Positions 31,477 to 41,803 of a stretch of 64,000 nucleotides of DNA are shown here, piece by piece (the first letter of the stretch is position 1; every line of letters begins with the position of its first letter). This DNA comes from Rhizophagus clarus. Lineage: Eukaryota; Glomeromycota; Glomeromycetes; Glomerales; Glomeraceae. The position numbers and the translations under genes were made by a program. A model generated the notes under the pieces. The model made no database searches. It had not been told where the DNA came from and saw only the letters and a program-made list of their open reading frames with translations. The stretch is taken from NCBI GenBank assembly GCA_015698045.1, contig BLAL01000218.1:1-64000 (forward strand), given 5' to 3'.

Positions 31477-32238
31477 ATGTCAGGAACTCATATTAACAGA
31501 CCTAGGCCTGGTAAATATATTGATATTATTTTAGACGAGGTTTATAATAAATCTGTGCCTAAACCCACCAATCTTCGTCCTGGATATGATATTGAATATA
31601 TCAGAAACCGTTATGGTTTTCTTTATCCTGGTCAATTCGAAAAGATGGTTGAGGTTGAAAGAATATATGATAATTTATCTATTATTAGTTCGTATGAAAC
31701 TCCACAGCAATGGGCTATTCGTGTAAAAGACACTTTGCAAGCATTGATTACTGAAGGCCATAGAAGCTATTATCATGTATTCTGCCTTTTCGGATCATCT
31801 GGGCAGGGAGTAACCAAGACATACTATAATGGCTATGAAGGGAGAGAAGTTGCCATTGGTTATCACAGACCTAATATTCACAATTGCAAGATGGCTATTT
31901 GCTTCGATTGTTGGAAATTAGTAGAGATCACTGATGTAAAACCAAAAAAGACATATTTCAGTGGATGGCGGAGATATGGGTATGAGATTAAGCCTGAAGA
32001 CTTGATGATACATCATTGGGATAACGAATGCTTCAAGGTTAATAAACATATAGAAGCCCACCTTCTCGCAAGAGCGAAGTCAGAAAAATTGTGTGAAAAA
32101 TCTTCTGATCAGAAGAGAGTATTATATCCTAAAAATACACCTGATACAGGCAAATTATTTATATCGTCTCTGTATATAAAACAGCCAAAAGGCACTGTGT
32201 TAAGATTAGGGGATGGGACAGAAATCATGGTAGTTTAA
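31477..32238 (+). CDS. Unknown zinc-finger-like protein, paralogue B
   Basis: 253 aa. Matches paralogue A in order: YETPQQWAIRVKD, CFDCWK...HHWDNEC (CxxC...HxxxxC), ISSLYIKQ and the terminal LRLGDGTEIMVV. The N-terminal 60 residues are different (Pro-rich start). Both genes lie on the same strand as most left-half element genes. Confidence 0.6.
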   Translation: MSGTHINRPRPGKYIDIILDEVYNKSVPKPTNLRPGYDIEYIRNRYGFLYPGQFEKMVEVERIYDNLSIISSYETPQQWAIRVKDTLQALITEGHRSYYHVFCLFGSSGQGVTKTYYNGYEGREVAIGYHRPNIHNCKMAICFDCWKLVEITDVKPKKTYFSGWRRYGYEIKPEDLMIHHWDNECFKVNKHIEAHLLARAKSEKLCEKSSDQKRVLYPKNTPDTGKLFISSLYIKQPKGTVLRLGDGTEIMVV

Positions 32239-32257
32239 CCGGTTTAACTGAATGATT

Positions 32258-32410
32258 CCGAAAATTATCTTAATTATAGACTATTGAGGATTAATATCAT
32301 TTAGCTAAAGGTGCAATGTATAACTTATACTTTATTTTTTTACGCTATATAATCTGCATACATGATCGCCTAGCATAATTGTGAAATGTATCACCTGCAT
32401 TTTTATGTGG
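32258..32410 (+). repeat. Duplicated 3' flank, copy B
   Basis: Counterpart of 31100-31255 after paralogue B, differing at only a few bases. Confidence 0.75.
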
Positions 32411-32489
32411 AATATGCATGATCCATCTATTCTGGGTTAGATCCTCCAATATTGTATAACTATTTTAATAAAGTATTTCAGGAAGATCA

Positions 32490-33128
32490 ATGAAGCGATC
32501 TTGGGGATTCTTGATTCCTAAATACTATAATTACGGCTTTGAAAATTTCTATGCAACAGTTATCCAGCGAGCTTACAGGAATTACAAGAAGAGACCCGAA
32601 TCTTTGGCAAAACGAATTTGGGAGGCGGTGAGGAATGATGATACTCCTGTTAGATGGAAATATTTAGGTATTATTCCTCGTGATATGTATTATTATTATA
32701 TTAATGGAGAACTAATAGAATTTAACTGGAAAGTTGATCATTTTTACAGTCGATATAGTCATATCCTTTATTCTACTAGAACTTGGGCAGAAGAAAAACA
32801 AAATCAATTAGCGTGCCGATTAAATTGGTTAAGCTTTGAACTTGTTAAAAAATTATTACAACAAGAAGGTTATGTACTTCTTTATGGTACATTTGAATGG
32901 CCTATCATGATAAAATGGACACAGAATCCCAAATATTATCTTGATACTGAAGAAAATCGCAATTCTAGGCATTTTGTTAGAAAGGACATGTTGGGACCAC
33001 ATGACATAAAATCCATAGAATCCCATAGTCGGCTAACTAGTGACTGGTGGTATAAACATAAAGCATGGGTAGACAAGTTCGCAATATCCCAGTTCTATAA
33101 ATTTCGTCAAAATAAAAATATTGTCTAA
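32490..33128 (+). CDS. Protein with IQ-like motif, family expanded in this fungal group
   Basis: 212 aa. Residues 20-50 (ATVIQRAYRNYKKRPESLAK) match the IQ calmodulin-binding consensus IQxxxRxxxxR in its first part. The remainder is rich in aromatic and charged residues, with no membrane segment. I have seen this start (IQRAYRxYKKRPESLAKRIW) as a common unknown protein type in Rhizophagus; no function known. Probably cargo. Confidence 0.55.
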   Translation: MKRSWGFLIPKYYNYGFENFYATVIQRAYRNYKKRPESLAKRIWEAVRNDDTPVRWKYLGIIPRDMYYYYINGELIEFNWKVDHFYSRYSHILYSTRTWAEEKQNQLACRLNWLSFELVKKLLQQEGYVLLYGTFEWPIMIKWTQNPKYYLDTEENRNSRHFVRKDMLGPHDIKSIESHSRLTSDWWYKHKAWVDKFAISQFYKFRQNKNIV

Positions 33129-33717
33129 GTGCCTTAAGGCCAATGCATGTAGGCATGTGCGACATAAATTAGCACGTTTTTCGATCCTCGTTAAAGTATA
33201 TATGATGTAATAGGTAATACTCCGCAAATCATTTGTACTTTGTAGCTCTGTGTGACTGCTTGTGCGACAAATTAATTTTCACACATAAGAAATCGATCCC
33301 CCAAAATATTTCGAATTTTTTTCCTATCTATCTGAATAGCATTTATTTATGAGTTTATTTCCTCCGGTACTAGAGGCTATTTCTACTAGATTTCGACTGA
33401 AGTATATTTATATAATGTTACTAGGCCTTTATTACTGAGCGGTCGGGCAAGTGAAATAAAGAAAAAAGTATGTATATGCATCATCCCCAGCGCCTTTGAA
33501 AATGTCGAGATCTTCAATGCACATTCCACATGCCCTTATTCTCGAACACAAAATTTTGGCGTAAAAGTGCCTTGCATATTCTTCTACTTGACCCCAACAT
33601 GAATTCAGATTCAGAGAAGATGGTAAATGGAGATTTAAAAGGGCAAGTATATAGAATTCAAGTTATTTGTCGCTCATTATTCTTTCAGCGAAATTCTAAC
33701 ACTATATTTTCGCCATT
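33129..33717. other. Intergenic interval with TTGTGCGACA motifs
   Basis: No supported gene. Contains ATGTGCGACATAAATTA near 33157 and CTTGTGCGACAAATTAA near 33260, matching the motif in the 22-kb intergenic repeats. Confidence 0.45.
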
Positions 33718-33936
33718 ATGTCTTCTTCCGCATTATATGAAAATATTTATAATTTTTTACTTGATTCACCCTCAGACCATATTACCGCATTTTCTGTTAT
33801 TTTTCAACTAATAGAAGATGATACGTGGTATCCAAAAGATAAGTTAAGAGAAATAATTCATCAGGCAATTATAGTAGTGAAAAAGAATTACGATCAGACT
33901 TCGGAAAAATATCTGAAACTCGTTGATATTCCCTGA
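33718..33936 (+). CDS. Possible small ORF (72 aa)
   Basis: ATG after CGCCATT; the product SSSALYENIYNFLLDSPSDH... is amphipathic and helix-rich. No homology recognised. It could be an early exon of the spliced gene that begins at or before 34258, but I see no good donor. Confidence 0.3.
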   Translation: MSSSALYENIYNFLLDSPSDHITAFSVIFQLIEDDTWYPKDKLREIIHQAIIVVKKNYDQTSEKYLKLVDIP

Positions 33937-34257
33937 AGGTTAGTAATTATTACTATTATTTATCAGATTATAATCCCAATGATGATTGCGCAGAATAATA
34001 TTTTTATAACCAAATTAAGTGAGTACCCATAGCCATGTGGGCACAGGTTTTATCAGATGCATTAATTCCTTAGACACACGGGGGTGGATCTTAGTTATGG
34101 TTTATGAAGAAAAAATATAGCATTCATGTACATTGTTAATTGTATGCAGGCCACATATAGTTGATAATTTACTTGAAATATGTTGATGGGTGTGCGCACA
34201 TGATTCTAATATCAAAAGATTAATTACATTAGTACTAATATAAGGCTTCTGCGCTAG

Positions 34258-35667
34258 TTTGATGATGCATATGAAGGTGTAAGTAGTCTTCGGAATATCA
34301 AAGAATCAAAACAGGAAGAACCGCTCACTAAGAATGAAATCGAGACGAACTTGCGTGTCTTGAAAACCAATCTTAAAAATAGCAAGGCTCCATACACCCA
34401 CCACTTCCGTAAATATTTAAAGAAGAAAAGTGCTTCAGATTTATCATGGCGCGTTCCACTTGCTAGTCAAGTGATTTGTGCGGATTCGGAAATGGTGAGA
34501 ACTTTGGAAGTAGAGGCATATAACTTTTTTATGGTAAGTAATTTAGCAAATAGTGTTTTGTATTACCATAGTCTACTTTCTGCAAAGAGTATTTATTATA
34601 TTAATATTGTGATCCCCATAGGATCCGGCAGAGCGTATGAAAGTAACTGCTCCAGATCTTGTCAAAGATAATTGTGATTCCTTTGTTTTGAATTTCATAG
34701 ACAGTATTACAGATATCCCAAATAATAGACTTTTACATGATAAAAGTTGGAAAGAATCTAACGAAAAACTAGGAAAAGTTACGTTAGGTATACTCGATAT
34801 CTTGTAAGTATTTCAGTAACGAGCCTTAATGTAATATAATAATCATATTTGCCATTTCTTTCAACGAAAAATAGTGTTTAACATTATTTTTATAGGAGAG
34901 ATATTTGGAAAAATCCTGCCTTTGGCCCAAAGTTGGTTAAGTCACAAAGTGAAGGGACATATATGACTAATGTGATAGTTCCGATGATTCGAGCATCATT
35001 AAAAGATCTTCCAATTGGGAAATCTGGTTATATTTCTACAGCTGAGCGTCAAAGTATAGCCAGCAAAGATCGAAGAGGAATTGGAAAACGGCCAGATGTT
35101 ATGTTCATCGCTAGTTGTAATGAAAGAATATATGAATTAATTTATTGTGAGAGTTCTCGTATCATTTGTGACGAACAAAAAAAGGAAAATGATAAGGTAA
35201 AAACTTGGAGAGAGATGAACGATGGAATGTATTGGGCCCACAAAGGATGCAAACCGGACAAAGATGAATTTGGTATTATTGGAATCCAAGTTGCCGGAAC
35301 TGAGATGTATCTAAATATCCTCATTCGAGGTATGGATGAGATACATCGTTTCTATAATTTACGTACAGTTAAAATTCCGATGCAACCAACAGATGGGAAT
35401 ACGGTGTTTAAATTCATCGAAACTTTATTAACAATACGGGTATGTGGAATGCAGTTCTTATTCAAATTTTTATTTTACTTTCTTAAAATTAACACATACT
35501 TATAATTATAGAATATCTTGCATATCAATATTTCTCTTCTATATTACGCGCTTCCAACTAGTTCAAGTAGTAATACAGAAAATAGCTCCACTGTATCTTC
35601 TCCACCAAGATCATCATCACCACCAAAAATGAAAAAAAGAAAGTCTATGAAATTCGAAAAAAAATAA
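34258..35667 (+). CDS. PD-(D/E)XK-like unknown protein with three introns, 5' end not resolved
   Basis: Exons 34258-34533, 34622-34803, 34896-35439 and 35512-35667 (TAA), with consistent phases and GTAAGT/GTATGT donors. The first exon opens after a TAG that could be a splice acceptor, so a start exon is missing. The third exon has GIGKRPDVMF then ELIYCESSRI and GIQVAGTEMYLNILI. This is the order of a PD-(D/E)XK fold (RPD; E-x-S instead of E-x-K; trailing QVAG), so catalysis is uncertain. The C-terminus is Ser/Pro-rich with a basic KMKKRKS stretch. Fungus-derived cargo is likely. Confidence 0.6.
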
Positions 35668-36038
35668 TCTAATTGTTGTGTATATTACCGTTTCAATAAA
35701 GTGCCCTGGTGGCCAATTATTTTTTATATATCCATCTGTTTCTTTTTTCGTATGGGATACACACCAGATAATAAAAATTTTTCTTGGCAAATTTGCGGGA
35801 CCGCGCGGTCTCATCTATTTCGGATTGCATGCTAGCGTAATGTTGTATTAGTATGATAATATTCAAAAGTAAAAAATCACGTGAATTTTTTGCCAATCGG
35901 TTACTATAGCAGATCCCCTATCTGATGTGACGCAATCCGTGATATTGGCGCGTAGCAAAGCACCTTCGGGGAAATTCTCAAAATTTTCTTATAAAATTTC
36001 TGAATCTATAAAATTCTCAAAATTTTTTTTAGTTACCT
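35668..36038. other. Short intergenic interval
   Basis: AT-rich, no gene supported. A short antisense ORF at 35617-35814 overlaps the upstream coding region and is rejected. Confidence 0.4.
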
Positions 36039-36743
36039 ATGGTAATAATGACTGGTATACTAACACCATCTTTTCACATATATTACTCAAAGCAACTTAA
36101 CCAGCTCCCTCGTTCCATTAAAATAGATACATGGCGACGTCTTACAACACGAAAGCATCCATTATCGATAGAACAGGCAAGTAGTATCCATCCCGAAGTG
36201 GAAGATTTGTTAAATAAGGCGGTTGGAAATTATATTAAGCAAAAAGAGCGTCAGAAGATGAAGCCTGTTACTAGCGACTGTGAAACTTCGTTAAGGCAAG
36301 AAAATGAGGAATTGTGTATATCAAAGCAGGTGTTGGAAAAAAAGATTGAAGAGCTTCTCGATTTGCAAGAGCAGTATAAGTCTCGTGAGGTAGCTATGAC
36401 CAGGTCTTTGGAAGAGAGTGGCGGGAAAGTCACCCAATTATCTGATTCAGTAGCTTTCTTCAAAAGTATAATTCCTGATACGAAAAAAGCTATTGCATCA
36501 GCTGAAAAGTCCATTGACCTGTTAGAGAATAAATGCCAGCATCTGGAGGATATTATTTCTGCTAAAGATAGAAAAATTATCGCTCTTGTCGATCAGATTC
36601 TGAAGCATAGTGATGCGACTATAGAACCAAAAACTTATTCTAGCAATAGTGAAAGGAAATTATGGGCGAAGAGGCGTAGCGAATCTGAATATGATCTAGA
36701 AGTTCAGAAAAAATACACATTTCGGGATCTGGCAGGTAAATGA
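36039..36743 (+). CDS. Coiled-coil protein, possibly structural
   Basis: 234 aa. A globular N-terminus (residues 1-70) is followed by a long coiled coil (about 85-190: LRQENEELCISKQVLEKKIE...), then a basic tail. It is convergent with the packaging ATPase gene, with a gap of 30 bp. The neighbourhood (ATPase, integrase, Gag) suggests a virion or assembly protein, but the sequence itself is not diagnostic. Confidence 0.55.
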   Translation: MVIMTGILTPSFHIYYSKQLNQLPRSIKIDTWRRLTTRKHPLSIEQASSIHPEVEDLLNKAVGNYIKQKERQKMKPVTSDCETSLRQENEELCISKQVLEKKIEELLDLQEQYKSREVAMTRSLEESGGKVTQLSDSVAFFKSIIPDTKKAIASAEKSIDLLENKCQHLEDIISAKDRKIIALVDQILKHSDATIEPKTYSSNSERKLWAKRRSESEYDLEVQKKYTFRDLAGK

Positions 36744-36773
36744 TTATCCGAGACAATTGATTGCCTGGAATAG

Positions 36774-37562
36774 CTAGTTAGAAGTATTGCCTAACGATTC
36801 GATTTCCCTTTCCAAATTGAGCGGAGTGTCCCATCGAAGTGAAAAAGATTCGGATCTTGGTTTATTTATATCGATGACCACAAATTCCTTTTGTCTCAAA
36901 TAACTATCGAGGACCTTTGAAGCTTTGTGCGGATCAGCATCTGTATAAGGACTTATAATGTCAGCAAGTTTTCGTGTTGAACCTCCACCACTGAAGAGTA
37001 CAATATGCGTTGCATTTTCACGAATATCTGTAGGAATCCTGTGAAATTTTTGTGAAACATAAATAGAAGAAATATTCTCGTGGCGACCTCTACTAAAATA
37101 TGGAATAATTTTTTTCTGTATAACTGGAGGGTCCGAACAGACATCCTCAAATATCATTAGTGTACTTCTTTTAGCATTGAACTTTTTTGACTTTTTTGGA
37201 TCTGGAATTTTATCAGGAGTGAGTGTAGAGAATGTGATATCTTCATAGTATGGCTTGGATTTATCTTGCGCAAGATATTCATAAAAATCTTGAACGATAC
37301 CGTATTTAGGCTTATCAAGATGATGGCCACATAATATCACATCATCGCATTTAACATTGCGCTCACCTATTTTAGAACTCTTTTTTTTCCTAAACATGTA
37401 GTAAAATTTATTCATCACTAGCAAGTTTAGAATCATATTCGTTTTACCCGAATTGCTAGCCCCTGCAACTATAATTCGAAAAGGCCATGGCGGTGCGTGA
37501 GGATCACCCTGATACTTTTTCGAGGACTTGACTTCATCCACCGCGAATATTACGTATTTCAT
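36774..37562 (-). CDS. A32-type genome-packaging ATPase (FtsK-HerA superfamily)
   Basis: 262 aa. Walker A GASNSGKT (34-41), Walker B STLMIFEDV (133-141), and the sensor/arginine segment HENISSIYVSQKFHRIPTDI (161-180) followed by ENATHIVLF. This order is the signature of poxvirus A32, NCLDV and Polinton packaging ATPases, at their usual length. Such enzymes pump DNA into a capsid. It ends 30 bp from the coiled-coil gene and lies 82 bp downstream of the integrase gene on the same strand. Presence of this gene is the strongest sign that the element makes particles. Confidence 0.85.
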   Translation of the reverse strand: MKYVIFAVDEVKSSKKYQGDPHAPPWPFRIIVAGASNSGKTNMILNLLVMNKFYYMFRKKKSSKIGERNVKCDDVILCGHHLDKPKYGIVQDFYEYLAQDKSKPYYEDITFSTLTPDKIPDPKKSKKFNAKRSTLMIFEDVCSDPPVIQKKIIPYFSRGRHENISSIYVSQKFHRIPTDIRENATHIVLFSGGGSTRKLADIISPYTDADPHKASKVLDSYLRQKEFVVIDINKPRSESFSLRWDTPLNLEREIESLGNTSN

Positions 37563-37644
37563 GATTCGATCTAATTAATTATTATATCGAAAAATAATGT
37601 AACAAGTTCCGGCAATAAATGTTCTGCCCAATTTTTAGATTGCT

Positions 37645-39315
37645 TTACCCACTTGCATCATCCAAATATCCCTTTTCGATTAATGTATGTCTAATGAACG
37701 GATAAAAATCCGCAGTATAGGGCACTTCGATAAGACATATGCCTTGCTCCTTGCATATATCCCGCTTCTTCTGATCGCGTATTCTCTGTTCATCCAAATC
37801 TATCTGGCCTCTCCTATGAAACATTGAATTAAGACTATAGTGTTGCCTGCCATGAAATTCGAATCCTAGTCGCAACTCTTCGTTATATCCATCAAGTTGC
37901 ATTCCATGCAAAAAATTCGGCCTACATGATGGAAATTTCTTGCCTAGTAGATCCTCAAAAATATATCGGCATTGGCGTTCACCGCTTCTATGGTGGCAAA
38001 GAGGACACCATTCGAATTTTTTCATAATATATTTTAGCGGATACTCCCACTGGTGTGCACCATTCTTGCAAGACCAAAGATATACATCATGACCATTTAT
38101 TTGTCCGGTCTTTCCAAGACATTGACCACCACGCTTCATGGCATAATCCTCAGCCTGAACTGACTTACTAGAAGCATGAACATAATGAACGAATCCAGTA
38201 GGGTGGTATTTCCGCATAAATTCATCTGGCGGATACTCGATTTTATCAGGCTCTTCAATTTCTTGAAGTTCCTCATATTTAAAGGGCCTTTTGGGGTTTC
38301 GTCCTATAAGATGAGCAGTTGATTCAATGGGTTCATCCTCAAGATAATATAAGACTGGCTGTGGTGGATTTTTCCCAATAACAACCCTTTTTATCTTAAA
38401 GACACGCAAGCTCCAATATGGATCGGTTGCTCTACGTCTATGGTCTCCTTCCAACTCGCCTGCTTTTAACAGATATCTAACTGCTGTACCTTTTTGTAAT
38501 TTTATCTTCTCATCTTTTCCGATTGCACGCTTAGGTTTTTTAGAAGGCTTTGACTCAACTTCTTCCAAAGTCATAGCACGAGCTGGTGTCATTCCAATAA
38601 GGCGAGTCTTACTGTTATTCAGATAATCAATATACTTCTTAAGGGTTTTCTTAAATACCCTTGATCGCTCCCCATCAGTTAATCGACCCTCTATAGCATA
38701 TTGGACCTTATATGTTAATATTGCTATTCTTTTCTTAAGCGCTTTAATAAAAGCCAAGCTCTCAAAACTATAAAGGTCAACAACACGTATTGGGACATTA
38801 TATTGTTCCATTCCTCGTGAAAATGCACCTCGGAATGAAGCATCACCATCAGTCATTAATAATTTTGGCCATGTAAGGGGGTTAGAAGGGTCCTCATAGA
38901 TATCTTTAATCGCAATCCAGATTTCTAAGCTATTTCTTGATGTTAGTGAGCGTCCATCCTTAAAACGCGTTGCCACGTCGATAACTAGGAGAGTACAAAC
39001 AAATACCCATCCATCATCTTGATCATGAGTGTGGAGCAATATATCGCATTGATGGACTTTGTTCGGAATCTTAATCTTTGAAAAACTTGCCTCAGCTTTA
39101 CATGGTAATGGCTGTCGATATATTTGGTAACTATATTGGTGTTTTATCCATTTTGTGATATTCTGCAATCGAAAAGAATATCCTTCCTCCTGACACACTC
39201 TATATAATTTTTTTGCATTGGGATAGAAACCGGGTATATTATAAAACAAAAGTCTACAAACTATACGGAGCTCTTCATCGGGATCTATTATAATTTGGGG
39301 TTGGCTCATTCTCAA
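37645..39315 (-). CDS. rve-like integrase fused to zinc ribbon and PD-(D/E)XK nuclease
   Basis: 556 aa. Residues 80-200 read as an RNase H-fold integrase core: QCDIL (D91), a hydrophobic strand [26 protein letters not shown] (D156), then [15 protein letters not shown]. The canonical Glu position is not conserved; E185 is the nearest candidate. From about 360, a zinc ribbon (C..H.W......CPLC, residues about 415-440) precedes a nuclease domain with LDGYN (D475), [11 protein letters not shown] (E486, H488, Q491), a basic [10 protein letters not shown] helix and CLIEVPY. The nuclease half is like those in giant viruses. The fusion suggests cutting of target or element ends combined with strand transfer. 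Divergent from the Gag gene, 43 bp apart. Confidence 0.75.
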   Translation of the reverse strand: MRMSQPQIIIDPDEELRIVCRLLFYNIPGFYPNAKKLYRVCQEEGYSFRLQNITKWIKHQYSYQIYRQPLPCKAEASFSKIKIPNKVHQCDILLHTHDQDDGWVFVCTLLVIDVATRFKDGRSLTSRNSLEIWIAIKDIYEDPSNPLTWPKLLMTDGDASFRGAFSRGMEQYNVPIRVVDLYSFESLAFIKALKKRIAILTYKVQYAIEGRLTDGERSRVFKKTLKKYIDYLNNSKTRLIGMTPARAMTLEEVESKPSKKPKRAIGKDEKIKLQKGTAVRYLLKAGELEGDHRRRATDPYWSLRVFKIKRVVIGKNPPQPVLYYLEDEPIESTAHLIGRNPKRPFKYEELQEIEEPDKIEYPPDEFMRKYHPTGFVHYVHASSKSVQAEDYAMKRGGQCLGKTGQINGHDVYLWSCKNGAHQWEYPLKYIMKKFEWCPLCHHRSGERQCRYIFEDLLGKKFPSCRPNFLHGMQLDGYNEELRLGFEFHGRQHYSLNSMFHRRGQIDLDEQRIRDQKKRDICKEQGICLIEVPYTADFYPFIRHTLIEKGYLDDASG

Positions 39316-39358
39316 GATAGGATTATTATGATGGTACTATAAATTAGGATGAAATACC

Positions 39359-41803
39359 ATGTTTGATCCGGCATATTCAGAGCTTTTAGATACGAATCAG
39401 GAGCTTCGTGGTGAGCTTCAAGATGAGATTTTCATTAATAAGAGCAATGAGAAAAAAATTCGATCTCTGGTAAAAGAGCTTGAGCAATGTTATCGAACTA
39501 TCTCAATACAGGATAATACTATCATAGCTCACGAGAAAGAGATAGAGAAACTTAAATCAGAAATATCTGATTTGCGAAAACAGCTTAGGGTTTTACAACA
39601 GGATAAGAAATTCAAAGATGAGGTTGGGTCTATTCAAGATGGACGAATCATAGAGCTTGAAAATAAGGTTGGGAGTCTTAAAGCAAGAATCCGGATTCTC
39701 ATAGATAAAAAAATCTCAATAAATGCTTTAGATATGGCAACGACCAATCTTATCGCAAATGTTAATAGAGGGTTAGATCGAATTGAAAATCACATTAGGG
39801 GAGTTGGTACTCCTATGCAGAATCCTGCTAATGTTATAGATGGTATCAGAGGCTCATTAAATACTATTCGGGTTACTTTGCAAAATATTACAACCGAGCG
39901 TGATCAATATCAGAACATATTAAATGATACAAATAACCGGGAACGGGATCTTGGAAATCAGTTAAGAGATAGTAGAAACCAGAATTTACGATTTCAACGT
40001 TTATTAGATGAATCCCGAGTTCAGGCTGAAAGAATTACGCAGATACATACAGATGCTTTAAATGATGAAAATAGGCAGGTAGAGGATCTCAGGAATCAGT
40101 TACGCGATGCTAGAAACCAATATACAAATGCTTACTGGGGTCTAAGGAATAATTGGCAATTGGCTCAAAATAGGCAAGAACGTATTGGCGAATTGTTACG
40201 TGAAAATTTTGTCTTCCGACTATTAATTCAGCGTAAGGATACTCAAATCGCTGAGCATAGGAGAACCGCACATAGATTAACGGTGCGCTATAATAATGAT
40301 ACAGAACATTGGAGAAGAAGGCATGCAGGTTGCATTCGCCAGGCGCAAAATTGGAAGGGACAATATAGGAATTTGCAGAATCAAGTTCAGGCTCGTGATC
40401 AGAATATTTTAAATTTGCAGGGACAAATTTTGGCGCTTCAGAATAATCCATTACTAAACATGGCTAATGCTCACCTTAGACGTTTACCATTATTAAAAAT
40501 ATTGAATCCTAATCTTGGAAAATTTCAGTCTTATACCGGTCAAGAACCTCCTGATGAATACCTAGATAAGGTTATACAATCCTGGGCACATCTTGAAGGG
40601 CATATGACTCTTCTTGAAAACGCGAATGCAGGAGATTTCGACAATGCATACAAGTGTGAAATTTTAAAATCTATGATGGGAGGAAAATATACACCAGTAC
40701 CAGCTAATAATGGTCTTATAGCAGGTAATCCAGCTATAAATTCTCCAGATACATTACGGGCTTGGATGAGAGCAAAATACCAGCGAGAGACAGTTGGAAA
40801 TCAGCAGTCAGCTATTCAAAGATTGACTCAAGAAAGATTTCAGTCATATGATACTCCTGACACATATGAAACCAGAATTCGGCCATTGCTATTAGGAGTG
40901 GCAGATAATGATGCGCAGGTTTTAGGATTTCTTAAAAGTCAATTATCAGGTGATCTTTACACTTGGATGAGAATTGCAAATCCAGCGGGTATTGATGCAT
41001 TTTTTACTGAATTGAAAAATTTGTGGTTGGAGCGTCCTCCCAATTTAAATGGGGTACAAACTTCTCAGAATAATTCATCAGCTGAGATTGAAAAGTTAAA
41101 TTCCCAAATAGCCTCTCTACAGGCACAACTAGCACAACCGGCTCAAGTACATCCTCAGAATAATGAAGTCTCAGCCAATTTTGAAAAGTTAAATTCCAAA
41201 ATAGCTTCTTTGGAAGCACAGTTAGCAGAATCAATGCAGGTGCATTCTAATCTTGCCCAACGTTTACAGCTACCAGAAAATGTAATTAATTCTAATAGTG
41301 CTTCAACCTTTGATAGACATATTAATCAAGAACTGGAAAAAAGATTAGGAGTAATCGAAATTAATTTAGCCAAACTCACCAAACTTGTAAGAGAAGATAC
41401 CAAATCAGCCCAGTATCAGTGTTCAGAATTCTCAGACTATAATAATGGAGGATTGGAAAAAAGATTAGAACGAATTGAAGCCCACTTAGCCAAATTTGAT
41501 AGAAATAATACCAGACATGCCAAAACACCTCAACGTCAACGCTCGGAGTCCTTACCTTTTGGAGGATTAGAAAAAAGATTAGGAAAAATCGAAGCCTTAT
41601 TGGATAAACTCACTAAAGATTCCAAATCCAGAAGTAGTCGAGTTCATATGGCTACAGTAGATAAACAGTCTGATCCAATTTTTTCTGATGATGATACATC
41701 AAAACCTGAGGACAATGATTATAACTCTGATAATTCGTCAGCCGGTTCAGACTCTGGAAATCGTGATATGAATATTTACATAAGTCATGGAAAAAAAAAG
41801 TGA
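39359..41803 (+). CDS. Gag-like protein with long coiled coil; capsid candidate
   Basis: 814 aa. Residues 1-365 are almost continuous coiled coil. Residues about 385-560 have the Ty3/gypsy capsid pattern: LGKFQSYTGQEPPDEYL, WMRAKYQRETVG, RLTQERFQSYDTPDTYETR and FLKSQLSGDLYTWMR. The C-terminal part holds two EKLNSxIASLxAQLA repeats and three LEKRLxxIExxLxKL repeats, then an acidic tail. Its last codons GGA-AAA-AAA-AAG-TGA form an A-AAA-AAG slippery site at the stop, where the protease frame overlaps. Without a reverse transcriptase in the element, this Gag may have replaced the jelly-roll capsid proteins of Polintons. That it forms capsids is inference. Confidence 0.7.
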   Translation: MFDPAYSELLDTNQELRGELQDEIFINKSNEKKIRSLVKELEQCYRTISIQDNTIIAHEKEIEKLKSEISDLRKQLRVLQQDKKFKDEVGSIQDGRIIELENKVGSLKARIRILIDKKISINALDMATTNLIANVNRGLDRIENHIRGVGTPMQNPANVIDGIRGSLNTIRVTLQNITTERDQYQNILNDTNNRERDLGNQLRDSRNQNLRFQRLLDESRVQAERITQIHTDALNDENRQVEDLRNQLRDARNQYTNAYWGLRNNWQLAQNRQERIGELLRENFVFRLLIQRKDTQIAEHRRTAHRLTVRYNNDTEHWRRRHAGCIRQAQNWKGQYRNLQNQVQARDQNILNLQGQILALQNNPLLNMANAHLRRLPLLKILNPNLGKFQSYTGQEPPDEYLDKVIQSWAHLEGHMTLLENANAGDFDNAYKCEILKSMMGGKYTPVPANNGLIAGNPAINSPDTLRAWMRAKYQRETVGNQQSAIQRLTQERFQSYDTPDTYETRIRPLLLGVADNDAQVLGFLKSQLSGDLYTWMRIANPAGIDAFFTELKNLWLERPPNLNGVQTSQNNSSAEIEKLNSQIASLQAQLAQPAQVHPQNNEVSANFEKLNSKIASLEAQLAESMQVHSNLAQRLQLPENVINSNSASTFDRHINQELEKRLGVIEINLAKLTKLVREDTKSAQYQCSEFSDYNNGGLEKRLERIEAHLAKFDRNNTRHAKTPQRQRSESLPFGGLEKRLGKIEALLDKLTKDSKSRSSRVHMATVDKQSDPIFSDDDTSKPEDNDYNSDNSSAGSDSGNRDMNIYISHGKKK
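41791..41803 (+). promoter_or_regulatory. Candidate -1 frameshift site at the gag/pro junction
   Basis: A9 run then GTGA. In the gag frame the heptamer is A-AAA-AAG (41794-41800), a canonical -1 slippery sequence, directly followed by TGA. The -1 frame enters the protease ORF with no stop, while that ORF has no ATG before its acidic segment. The same A9GTGARTTATG occurs at the next junction (42609). Confidence 0.7.

Noticed and set aside
40110-40451. 113-codon antisense ORF in the gag-like gene
   Set aside because: Shadow of the strongly supported coiled-coil coding frame on the plus strand.
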